This document shows positions 27,013-37,964 of a DNA stretch of 64,000 nucleotides, one piece after another. The notes under the pieces were generated by a model that ran no database searches, was not told the DNA's origin, and saw nothing but the letters and a program-made list of their open reading frames with translations. Each line of letters begins with the position of its first letter. Within the stretch, counting starts at the first letter, position 1. Location of the stretch: positions 8,410,961 through 8,474,960 of the forward strand of contig NC_135071.1 in assembly GCF_051401765.1 (NCBI RefSeq), read 5' to 3'. The stretch comes from Calliopsis andreniformis. Taxonomy: Eukaryota > Arthropoda > Insecta > Hymenoptera > Andrenidae. Position numbers and translations under genes: made by a program.

Positions 27013-27768
27013 ATTGCCATTGTTCCAATTATCTCCATTGTTTCCATTGTTACCATTTCCTCCGTTGTTGCCGTTGTTGCCATTGTTCCAGTTACCTTCA
27101 GTGGTATCACGAGTTCCGTTATTACCATTGCTTCCATTATTTCCATTATTTCCATTATTTCCATTATTCCCGTTGCCTCCATTATTTCCATTCTCTCCAT
27201 TATTTCCATTATTCCCATTATTCCCATTATTTCCATTATTTCCATTATTCCCATTACTTCCATTATTTCCATTATTTCCATTATTTCCATTATTTCCATT
27301 ATTTCCATTGTTGCCATTGTTACCATTATTTCTGTTTCTGTTGTTTATGCCGAATCCGTTGTTCCACATATTCCAATTATTGTTGTTGTTCCAGTTGTAT
27401 CTGTCATTTCTTCTATTGCTGCCTCTGCTATTGCCATTGTCCCCGTTGTTCCCGTTGTATCCATTATTTCCGTTATCCCAATTACTTCCGTTATTTCCAT
27501 TGTTTCCATTATTTCCGTTGTTTCCGTTGTTTCCGTTGCCTCTATTGTTTTCGTTGCCTCGATTGTTTCCAAACTGTCTATAATATCGATAGATGAACCT
27601 TTCTATGCTATCGAGGTCATTGTCATTATGTTGACCAAGCCCTCTATGTACTTGCTCATTCCCTTGGTTAGAGTTTCTAGCACTTGCAACGTTGTGTATG
27701 TGTGCTGCGTTTGTAGCTATTAGCTGCCAACAGAATATAGCTGACAGAATCACTATGGTGATCTTCAT
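24334..27768 (-). CDS. Secreted Gly-Asn-repeat and acidic Ser/Asp/Glu-rich protein, single exon
   Basis: Unrecognised secreted protein of about 1,144 residues. I start it at MKITIVILSAIFCWQLIATNA, a clear signal peptide. An in-frame ATG 45 bases upstream overlaps the likely TATA box and is unlikely to be used. After the signal comes a short charged segment with a helix-like stretch (DSIERFIYRYYRQFG). Then come about 200 residues of GNN triplets (about 27,570-26,960). The rest is highly acidic, rich in S-D-E-N, and ends in a basic tail (KKLRRRKNYYLP, LSLKRRLVGLK). The acidic part includes six almost identical 43-residue units with diverged copies on both sides. There is no cysteine-rich fold or enzyme motif. 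The many Ser-x-Glu/Asp sites would suit secreted kinases such as Fam20C. The design recalls silk, glue or mineral-matrix proteins, but that is analogy, not homology. No intron is needed. Confidence 0.85.
25262..26215 (-). repeat. 129-bp coding minisatellite
   Basis: Tandem units of 129 bp (43 codons), each encoding RSVEDSSNDSDINSNESRLK followed by a Glu run and a VDSVSEERDR segment. The marker atgaatctccctgtcacg recurs at 25321, 25450, 25579, 25708 and 25837, with a variant at 25966. The five central copies look virtually identical; copies outside are diverged. The period is a multiple of three, so copy-number changes keep the frame. Confidence 0.95.
26960..27570 (-). repeat. 9-bp Gly-Asn-Asn coding microrepeat
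   Basis: Imperfect 9-bp tandem array (plus strand attatttcc or ttgttgccg and variants) encoding Gly-Asn-Asn on the minus strand. It is broken by short Arg-, Trp- and Tyr-containing segments near 27,350-27,450 and by a TRDTTEGN segment near 27,100. Synonymous third positions vary, so it is not a fresh simple-sequence expansion throughout. Confidence 0.9.
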
Positions 27769-27812
27769 GTTTGTCCCTTTCGAACTGATGCCTCGGTGCC
27801 ACGAAACCACCA

Positions 27813-27822
27813 TTTTTATATC
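27813..27822 (-). promoter_or_regulatory. TATA box of the Gly-Asn/acidic protein gene
   Basis: GATATAAAAA on the minus strand, about 45 bases before the chosen start codon. Transcription would begin near 27,790, giving a very short leader. It decides the start: the upstream in-frame ATG at 27813 lies in the TATA element and would not be in the mRNA. Confidence 0.7.
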
Positions 27823-27925
27823 CCTGACAAGTTTTACAGTTGAATATTTGCAAAGTTATACGTCACTGTATGCGTCATTGTTTTATCGCAGCTTACGCTT
27901 TCTTCAGCCGGAATGTTCCAGTTAG

Positions 27926-30900
27926 GGGCTGCTGTTATTGTTCGAAAGACTTTCAAGTCATTCCTGCTGCAAATTCTGTTTTTCTGTACGATCGTCGTGA
28001 AACAGTGAAAAAGTAGTTTAACATCCTCCTTTCTGTTGAGAAGCAGTCTATTATCATGTTTTAGTTCAATAATTGTTGTCGTCTTCGTCAGCAATTGTTT
28101 TCTCAGATTTCTCTTTCTCAAAAAAATCTTACTCATGAGAGAATTGCTTTTTAAATTCGTGTTGGTAACGTTTCCCATAAAGTCCTAGGTATTTTTCATT
28201 ATTTTTTTTTATTACGTCAGTGATAAAGTTGGATGCGTTTCACTATCGCGGTTCTATTTAGGTCTTTCTAGTTTCCTTTATTACCCTATACTTTTACTGT
28301 TTCTTTTTTTCTCTTTGTTCTCCGATTTCCCAATATAAGACAGTATAAAAATGAAATACTGTTTCTCATTACTTGATAAATGAACTAGTAAACTAAGTAC
28401 ATATGTCAATTAAAAATATAAATACTTAATTTTGAATTCACGACACACGTAGATTTAGAGATTTATTAATGAAATGAATTAAGTTTATGTAAATAGAAAT
28501 AGAAAATATTCAACATGAAATGAAATAAGACAAGAAGAGTGCTACAATTAAATTTAAATTAATATTAGAAAATATTAACTGTGTTTTTATTTTAAATATT
28601 TATCATGTATTTTAATATCATTTTTGTCAATAGATATAACGCTGCAAAATTTATTTAGAATACAGCTTGAGATAAAAAATACCACACCTCATTAACTTAT
28701 AATACTTTCTACAGTTCATTTTTACTTCAGTTCCTTTCACATTTTGCTTATCTGTATTATAATACGCCACTGTACACATATGTATAGTAGTTACGTAATA
28801 ACTAATTATCTAATCTATTAACAGATATAGAAAAAGTCTATTATTACTTGATTTATTTATATGAAAATAAATTTCAGTTAAATATAAATTATACATATTT
28901 AACACTTGCATAAGTATTAAATTGCTTATAGTGTACTAAATAGCATATTATCGAAATATGTTACGAATAAATTTTGCTAATTATGCTACTAAAATTAAAA
29001 TGAACATCATGCATTTTAATATGTTTATATATGTATGTATGTGAATTTAATATTTAACAAATTTTATTTTTATTTCTGGCTGTCAAAAATATCAAATGAC
29101 ATGTTTATTTAAATTATCAGCAGGTGCGCGCAGCGTGCATGATGAAAATACATCGTTAGCCGAAAAATGATAAATGGAGTATAAGAAATGAGTATGTCTG
29201 GTTGAACATTTCTTTTCATCTGTTTTGTTAGGCAAATTAAACTGCGATTATTACGCACGCACTTTCTTTGTCGTAACATAAGGTACACGTTATTGTCATT
29301 CAAGTTTATAATCATGACCTTCATGAGGTACAGCTGTTGTTTGATAAGCTTATGTACAAGGTAAACAATAAAAAAAATTACGAGGAGCTTATTCGATAAC
29401 CACTAGAGATAACAATAAACTGTTATGTTTTCATATTTAGTATAATATTCTGTGAAACATTTATCTGGAATGTAAATAAAGAGTTATGAAAACCTACATA
29501 TATTTGCAAGTTTATAATATTTTATTACATACAAATGTTATTTGTGGTGTTCAATATTTTATTATAAATAATTTTGACGATACTATTTCTTTCATTCTGC
29601 AAGATTCTATGAGTAGCAAGAAACTGATATTTCGTAATTGAAATGTTATAACTCAAGTTTCACAAAATTAAGAGTCTTTACAATCATAAAAGGGGTATTT
29701 TATTTTTTTTTTAAATTGGGAAATATTCCTGTAATTGTTAAAAATTTCCTGCCATGTTATACCAGTCATTTACTGAACAATGACACTTTTATAATTTCAT
29801 CTCAACTGACATTTTAGTACCTAGTTCCATTTATATTTTTTCGATAAGATTTACCTCAACTATCAATATAGAATCAAAGCATGTTTATAAATTAAATTGC
29901 TATAAGTAAGAATACTGGTAATTGAACGATCATCTGCGGAGATATATCAATTACCTAAAGTAAATTATGCTAATCTTCATACAATAAATGAAACTATTCA
30001 TTACTTATCAAAACCACCTGCAAACCCTTGATACGTAGAGTTATGAAGATATCAAATGTTCCATGGTGGGGATGCAATCAGATCTCATATATATGCACAT
30101 TCGCGAACTGTAGTGAATTTCGGTATCCGAGTTTTATTTCATGAGGTTCGAGTGCTCTTCATTGAACTTGTGAAATACTTGATTTCAGCTACTAAGCTTT
30201 GGAGTGTAGAATGAGTGCACCATCAACAGGTTGATTTTAGAAATTGGGCCAGGCTGTTAGTCTGTTTTAAGTGAATATATGTAGAAAAAAAATCGAACAG
30301 GAAAGTTTTGCGTTATTCAATTCTATCATTCTATTGTGTTATTCGGTCACGTATCACCTCAGTCTAATGATAAAAAAATTCGCCACAATAAATGTAGGTA
30401 AAGACAGAATTGGACGATTGGCCTACAGACGTTGACAACATAAAACGTAGGCAATAAGAATTCAGGTGATATTTTCGGCCAGTAGTGTATCTCCATTACT
30501 GTTGCTTGCCTTTTTTGTCGAGTCTTCAACCATTTCTACCTTGTTTCGCCGATACATAAAATTTCCTTTATTTTGTCTCTTATCTCTCGCCCATTGTCAG
30601 ACTGTTCTCCCTGCATTGAAACAACCCGTTTTCTTCTCTCCCTCTGAGAACCTACATTTCTTTTTCCGACCTCTTTCTTGGTGTTTATATTCGGTCATCT
30701 CCTTCTCTAATCTAAATCTCGACGCTGCTATAAAGTTGTTTTATCGTGCAACGACACAATATTCCGGTTTATGAGTAGCAGATATTTCAAGATTACGATT
30801 ACATATAAGCTAACGAAAGTTGCGGATGTTGAAGCCATTAAATCGATTTCTTTGAGGGTTATTTGTTGATAAAGAATAGTGGTAGCAGAGGTCGATACGT

Positions 30901-32114
30901 GTAAACGTCTAATATCAAATGAGTACAAAAAATTTCTCACTGTTTTGCAATTAAGGCTTCCATTTTGTATGCAGACTATAGATTCGTTCTTATATTCATT
31001 GCACTCACTTGGTTAATATTATTTACAAATTGGGACGGAATATCAAACAATAAATTTGTATATATTTACTTGCAAATATGGAATTAATTAAGTAGTTTTT
31101 CCAAATATTCCAACACTATGTAGTGTTAGGTATACTATTAAATTTTCGCTTTCAAATACTGTTCTCAACACTTTTCCTAACTGTATATACATAAAATTCC
31201 AAATATTTTAAATCAAACAGATTTCAATAAAACAACAGAATTAAACTGATCATCACATGTGATTACAAAATGACACTTTCAGTAGCATATCAATTATTAT
31301 GGTACAATGATATTAACAATTAATTTCATTTCTTTACTTTTAGATTTTCAAACTTCTGCTTCAATATTAATAACTTTTAATTAAAACGGAGTTTATTTCA
31401 AGATTACATCACTCAAAGTTTGACTTTTGCATCGATGCTACAAGTAATGAACTATTCGAAAGAAATATTCTTTAAGAGAGTTCTCAGAGCTATCTTGTTG
31501 CCAGTTGGCGGAAAACTTCTTGAGCATACACAAAATCTCTAAGACAAATAGTCAATGAAGAGGAAAGGTTGAGGAAGACAACTTAAAAAACTATTCATCA
31601 GATACCTAACACGCATTCAGCTTTTCAATGATTCTAGTCTTTTTCCAAAGAAATTACCTGTATTCCTATCTTAATTTAAAAACCTCTGCATTTTATTTTG
31701 TTTTTATAAGTAATTTTAAGGCATATATGAGTCTTTCTAGATTTGATTCTACTTCTTTATTTTTGTTCAAAAATATTCCATTTTGGTTTTTATTCAATTT
31801 TATACACTATACCATCGATAATGTGGTAAGGAATAAAAAATTAATTAATAATATTGTCACTTAAGCTGATGCTAGATAATCATCAAATACTCGCATTATA
31901 TATTTTGGTTTTGACGTTACATTCGAAATTATGAACCACAATAATTTTGTATTATGGATTTACGTTCACTATACATATTCTCTTTTTCTAAGGAAAAGTT
32001 CCTTTAATCCAATTTTCGTTATTAAAAATACAAATTCTACTTTGCAAACTTCAACTAACATAAACCAACATTTTTTGAAAACGTGAAGTTTTGTTTGTGC
32101 AAAGTTGCTTAATG
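27926..32114. other. Gene-free stretch between the Gly-Asn protein promoter and the Spätzle-like gene
   Basis: Strongly AT-rich. The minus open frame at 27,834-28,178 crosses the promoter region and resembles no protein; nothing else is supported. Confidence 0.5.
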
Positions 32115-32120
32115 TTTATT
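32115..32120 (-). terminator. Possible poly(A) signal of the Spätzle-like gene
   Basis: AATAAA on the minus strand about 230 bases past the stop codon. It is the first canonical hexamer I noticed downstream; transcript ends are unknown. Confidence 0.4.
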
Positions 32121-32350
32121 TAGTACCCAGATGATCATACTCTTTCAACTTTTACTATTAAAGTTCCTTCATTGCAATCCAATTTTGGACTACAATTCGT
32201 ACATAAAATATTAAAAATCTCGTATGGATATTTACCACATTCCAATTTTTTCGATAATGTTGGTCTTGTCATCTGGAACTAGTTTTTAGGAAAGGAAAAA
32301 TGATAAACGTATATAAAAAAGTTAGAATGAAGTTTCTCCTTCGACTGAAG

Positions 32351-35300
32351 TTAGTTTGTATCCTTTTTGTTTTGTGTCTCTTGAGGATTAATGGATCTTA
32401 TGGCTCTAAATCGCAACGAGGTACCAAGGAACCGAACTTGACAACAGCAGCTAGCTGGAAACCGGAAGAGTTCGTGACTGATCGAGCCTCTTGCGTCGAT
32501 CGCTGCAAGCTGACGATGTATATACTTCTGTTCGCAAGTGGTGACGTAACCTTCAGCAAAGCCGGAGATTATGCTGCATTTATCACCTTCGTTCCTGTAG
32601 TCAACCCGAGCACGAATTAACTTATGTTTGTAGAAAATTAGAGGCAACACCGCTTCTTTACTTTTAAACAGCTGAGAAATATTTGTAGTGTTTCACTTAT
32701 TTTTCAGTTATTTTTTTTTTAGGTCTACAAAACGGTGTGTCTCTTTAAATTATGATTGTTACTCAATTCGTTACTCACATGCAAGTTTCTACACGCACAC
32801 CTTGTGTGTAGTTAGGATGGTTGACTATGTACATCCACTGTTTGTTCACGGTTTCGGCTGTTTTAGGGTAAACAATTTGCTCCTGAAATTATTTTATTAC
32901 TGTTAGAGTTTGCGGTCAAAATTTTAAATTTCTACCAATTTGCATTTAAATCTTATTTAATTGTAATATAATGTTTTCTATTTGATTCAAAGTTATTGTT
33001 CATGAGCAGTGATGACAAAGTCCTCAGTTAAAACATACAGTTGTATAAAGTCATTTAAATTTTTGTATTTAACGCGAAAGTTCTTTTTGTAATTCAAAAA
33101 TTAATTCCAAACTTTCTGCAAAACTATAATCTCGAAAATTCAATTTTTATTAAATTAATAGATGAGTATATTAAGTAAAATTTTTAATTTAAGAAATTTC
33201 GGAAATTAGATTAGGAAGATAAATTTTGAATGCAACCCAGAATATTTTCTGTGCATACAACAAGTTGGATGACTGCCTAAGAGTTTTAGTTTAAACTTGC
33301 TCTGACACTAAAGAACCTCTAAAGAGTAAGGGTCCTCACAGCCTTCGTGTATCTCCTTTTGGCCAGCAACAAGTGCCTTGAAGGAGAGGAAAGGCTCCAA
33401 AAACTAGTGACATAAAGAAGATGAAACTTACAGTAGACAAACAAAGTGATTCTGTAGCAGCAGCGTCAATCCTGTAACTCATGTCCAACTGAAATAAAAT
33501 AAAACGTTTCTACTATAAAAGAAAGTTCCTACATACTAATTAACACTAGAACTATGAATATAGGAACACACGACCGACAATCTTATAGGTTTAACTAAAG
33601 GCTAATTACAGACTGAACAGTCTTTCTTTTTCTATCTAAAGAATAAGAAGTCAATCGATATATAAAATTTTGTTAAGATTGTAATTGGCCTTTAGTTAGA
33701 CCAACGAAATTGTTGGTCATGTGCATCTAGGCTTAAACTAAAAGAAACTGAATGATTTGAAATATAAAAAGAATTAGTGATAATACTTATAGTAACTACC
33801 GATCAAGAGCCTGAAATTACTTTGGCAATTAAGGGTAAGCAAGTGTTTAACAATTTTAGGCATTATAAATGGTTGATGTTTCCAGCACTAAAATTTCGAA
33901 TTAGATTTGCCTGTATACAAGATAAACTAATAAATAAAAACAACTGACACTATCGACACTCTCATAGGTTCCAAGGTTCCTGGTTTTGATCACATTGTCC
34001 AAGAAACTCGTGGGATAATCCGAAACTTCTTCGCAAAACGTTTTACCCTCGCAAGAAGGCGCCTTTCCAAATTTAGGTTTCTGTGATTTGTGTCCATAAT
34101 CTTTAATAACGTCCATATCAGGGAAAATAAATTTGTCGTTTGGCACCATATCATTCTCTGAAAAGAAACATTAAGTATGTAATATTTTCTCTTTCTGTTT
34201 CGAGATGTACACTACCGTCTATAAGTATTTTGATAACGATGGAATTTGACTAAAATATCTATATTTTTATTTTAATAAAAGTCTCTTTTAATGAATTGTC
34301 ATCAATATTATTAAGAGCAACTAGTATGAGTCATGTGCTAAAAATGTTATGAATGTTATAAAAATGAATGAAAGTTATTAAGCATTTAGTATTATACAAG
34401 TGTCATGAAGAGAGTGACGAACCATTTTCTTTCGAACTGTTGGGCGGCTTTTTCATAACCTTTATCACGTTTTGCTGCTTGAAGGGCCACCCCCAAGCTA
34501 GTCTTAGAGCAGTTTGCGTCTGATTATCACGGAGCATTGAAGATGGATCGTCCAAGCTACCATAATTGAAATAGCTTCGGTGAAGTTGATCGTACCATTC
34601 TCGTGAGTTACTGTGCACCGTACTCAGGACCTGCAAAGTAAATCCTTTTCGTTAAAGTATTAATTGATTTTATAATATTAATTTTCTATGCTGCAGGAAT
34701 AAAATCCCTAGATTAATGAAAAACGAAACATGCAAACCGCTGATATGCAACAGAGTGCTTGTTTTCAGGCGCTCGGAGGCATCTTTGAAGACTGATTTGT
34801 TGTAGAGGGTTGAGCAAACTCTTTGCAATAAAGAAGCTTAAATGGTGTATCGATAATGTATGATGAAAGAAGATTTATTTTGAATAAAACCTCGAAGTAA
34901 ATTTTCGAATTCTGCTCGCAGTAAGAATTCACACATTTTTATTCAAAATTATGCAACTCGTCGTTGTTAACCCTTTGTACTTGACTGACGTCTTCAAGAG
35001 AATATTACGAAGACTAAATCGTAAGTCTCTGAGTGAAAAGAATTAAGTACTTTACTTTTAAATTTTGATCCCTTCTGTGGTAAACGTAAACAGTAACGAG
35101 GGTGAAAAACTAAAAGGGGTGAAAAATATGACATAAGCACGTTGAATTGAAACAGTATCTAATCTCCTCAGTGCCCGACACGAGGAGGTCAAACTCCTCT
35201 GTAATCAAAGGCTGCCTCTCGCTTTGAGACTTCCGGTAAGCCGGTGACCCGAGATCAGTCGATTGCAAAGACAGTTCCTAGCTGGAGTTTTACGATCAAG

Positions 35301-36043
35301 AGCATCGAATTATGTCTATGGAAGACATAATAAGAAACGCAAGATACCACGAATTTTAAGCAAACTCTTCATCGTGATGGGAACGCGAATTGTAGCAGCT
35401 TAGAGATTTATTTACCAAAAGCTTATTCGAAATTGCATCGATCATGATGGAAGATATTCCGTACAAAATACGTACGAAGTTTCATAAAAATACTATTTAA
35501 GGAAATTAGTCACAGAAAACTATGAAGGCCCTAATAAATTTAACATTATTGCTTCTTAAACAAAATAATAAATTAGATATAAAAGAAATATCTTTTTTTT
35601 ACTATGTTTGACAATAAAGAGAAATTTTTCAATCGTTTAGCAGATTGGTAAAAAATATGGAACTAGAAAAACATATTGATCTACTTGATCTTCTAACATT
35701 TAATTATCGCCCGCTGAAAATTGAAATCGCACTTTGTAAACGCTGATATCTCGAAAACGAAATCTCAAATTATAAAATAACAAAGTGTTTTTCTACAATA
35801 TTCGTTCTACAAACTTCAAGCTTCTTCATTTGACACTTTCGAAAATGTTCGTACCTTCAGCGTAAAATACAATGTTGAAATTATATTAATAACAACTAAA
35901 ATTTTCACTATTTATTAAACTAAAAATAATAACTGTGAAGATCGTAATAAATTCCCAAGTTTGCCACTTAATAATTTTGTACCACTTACCAGTAGAAAAA
36001 TTATAATTTTGCAAACAGTAATCACGCTGCTTTGTTCTCTCAT
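32351..36043 (-). CDS. spz-like: Spätzle-family Toll ligand, complete five-exon gene
   Basis: Secreted cystine-knot cytokine precursor, predicted 272 residues. Exons (minus): 36043-35990, 34630-34423, 34157-33949, 32882-32779, 32594-32351; every junction is GT-AG and phases agree (0, 1, 0, 2). Exon 1 starts MREQ and with exon 2 forms a signal peptide (core VCKIIIFLLVLSTVHS). Exon 3 has the prodomain motif CEGKTFCEEVSDYP, typical of Spätzle. Exon 4 encodes EQIVYPKTAE, then QWMYIVN and VRVETC. Exon 5 encodes YVTTCEQKYIHRQLAAIDARG and FPASCCCQVRF, the end of the knot. Spätzle is cut by a serine protease between prodomain and knot and then binds Toll; KTR|NLG in exon 3 is a possible site. Six knot cysteines are visible. 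The first one found in fly Spätzle is not in this model, and the exon 3 donor (gtcagt) is the least certain junction. The family is clear; the exact paralogue is not. Confidence 0.92.
33564..33727. repeat. Palindromic MITE-like hairpin in intron 3 of the Spätzle-like gene
   Basis: The left arm (about 33566-33614, containing cgaccgacaatcttatagg and taactaaaggctaattacag) is roughly 80% identical to the reverse complement of the right arm (about 33679-33726). The loop is about 65 AT-rich bases. It lies between the prodomain exon and the cystine-knot exon. Its shape is that of a short non-autonomous DNA element; I do not recognise the family. Confidence 0.75.
34631..35989 (-). other. Intron 1 of the Spätzle-like gene
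   Basis: Starts ctg|gtaagtgg and ends tttactttgcag. A GC-richer patch at about 35,160-35,290 stands out and may be regulatory; no exon was recognised in it. Confidence 0.7.
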
Positions 36044-37321
36044 AGTAATTAGACAACGTCGTTCAATTTTACTCTATTATTAAAAATGTTCGAAAACTTT
36101 TTGACTAAACTTTGCTTAGTGTTTAAGGAAATGCTTTCTCTTTGTACTAAATATGGGCAGAAATGATAGTGAACACGAACAAAACTGGTAGTATGGACGA
36201 CTTTTCGACGACTGATCCTTCGTCTTTCAAGTCCAGCGTTCTCTTGCGTGTCATTATCAACATCCGCTCCCTTATCTTGATGCTCGCTATTGTAATCCGT
36301 TTTCAGTAGCACCGTTCAGAATCACAGAATTTTTATGATGCTCATAGGATGGAATAAGAAACCAGAGATTGAATTGGCATTCTAAATACCGCTAAAATAC
36401 CGCTAATAATATACTCTGTTATTTAAAAAAAAATGTTACGAATATCGATATGACATATTAGCTAATCATACACTGGCATTCTGTCCGTCAAGAAAATGGA
36501 TTCTGTATGAAAAGAACGCTAGTTAGTGCAGAACACAAGGATCTTTATCATTTCATGTATTATGATGGTTATTCGTCCTGTAATTTCATTTCATTAAATT
36601 GGGAAGAAGAAATGTATAATTTTTGGCATTTAGAAATCGCAACAGTTCATTTCCCTTTATAATCATTCGATTATAATTTCTTTGAGTTCACTGAAGGAAA
36701 GTATTATCGGGAAAGATGATATGCTCTCCTCACGGAAAGCATGCCAGTGTAGAGCTTAAACTACATGTATACCAGTATAATCGTATTTCGGTGCAATATA
36801 TGCATAACACCGATATAATATATGTATTTCATAAGAAAAAGAAATCCTAAATTAATTTCTCTGTGATGTTTTTGTTTTAAGAATGCTGGACCCTTTTGAT
36901 TTTCTTTTATGAGTTGTATTTTCTTAACTAAACCTTTATAAATTCATTTGGATAAATATAAGCCCCGGTACAAACGAACGACTTTTTGATGAATGAGTTT
37001 TTTCCTAGCTGAAAAGAAAAAAGATATATAGGTACATACGATTGTGCTCAGAAGTCACTCGCTGCTACAGATTTCTATATCAATGCACTAGACTGTTAGC
37101 TTCTGTCTCTGAGGCGTCCCAACTTTTATGTACGAACTTGGTATATGTATAGATTAAAGCGCATTCGCGGCGAAAAGGTGCAAAAGAACATATTTGCCTT
37201 ATGTACGTACAGATATTTGTATACTTGCACCTTTTCATCGTGCATGCGCCAGTTTAGTGCAATACTTTTTGGGTATATTTGTTTGCAGTTCTACATGGGA
37301 AGTTCATAGTCTAATGTATTA
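36044..37321. other. Upstream region of the Spätzle-like gene
   Basis: No clear TATA box or NF-kB site was identified. The minus open frame at 36,049-36,312 lies just 5' of the start codon in another frame and looks like chance. Confidence 0.4.
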
Positions 37322-37964
37322 TACAGAGTATTTCCAAATAACATATACAAGCGTGCAGAAGGTGATTCCTTATAAAAAAAATAAGAAAAATATAGGGACT
37401 AAAATTTGTTCATTTTCAGCTTAGTTTCTAAGATAATCAAGATTGGACATTCGCTCCGTATTATACGTACTTACAGCTAATATACGATTCACTCAGGGAC
37501 GTATAATGGCCACAATGTTTTTCAATCATGTTTACACAATATCTGCAGGTTACTGTATTTCGGACAAACTAAAAGAAATGAATTTTGTTAACTATTTTGC
37601 TCTCTGAAATAACGAATGGTTGCAGACAAATTTTCATTACAGATTCTCAAAGCTCGAGTTATGTTAATGTATTCTCAATTCGTGTAATTCATCGTCGCGA
37701 CAAATTAACGAAATCTGAGTATTCATGGTGAATCGATGATTCGAGTAGCATATCAAAAGTTGTAAAACATTGTTTACAAACACGGTTGACATTATATGTC
37801 GCTTGGTTAATCGTATCTTAGCCGTAAGCGCGTATAATACGAAGCGAATTTTGAAACTTGATTATCTCGAAAATTAAGCGGGAAACGAAAAAGTTCTACT
37901 CTTTATATATTTCTTATTTTTTCATAAGGAATCACAATACATATTATTCGGAAACATCCTGTAT
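37322..37964. repeat. Fold-back element with arms of about 220 bases
   Basis: The left end tacagagtatttccaaataa and the right end (reverse complement tacaggatgtttccgaataa) continue as inverted copies through gtgattccttat, agataatcaag, cgtattatacg and gctaa-atacgatt. Only the centre is unpaired. TA flanks suggest Tc1/mariner-type mobility. No transposase is visible. Confidence 0.85.

Noticed and set aside
26912..27583. Plus-strand Leu/Phe/Pro-rich open frame
   Set aside because: Antisense of the Gly-Asn-Asn repeat; its composition follows directly from the 9-bp unit.
27834..28178. Minus-strand 114-codon open frame upstream of the Gly-Asn protein
   Set aside because: It spans the promoter area, has no recognisable motif and no splice partner.
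32300..32620. Plus-strand open frame with a signal-like start
   Set aside because: It overlaps the last Spätzle exon, whose conserved cystine-knot residues on the minus strand decide the coding strand.
36049..36312. Minus-strand open frame just 5' of the Spätzle start
   Set aside because: It begins at a GTG and is in a different frame from exon 1. The ATG at 36043 with its hydrophobic leader and perfect donor is the better start.
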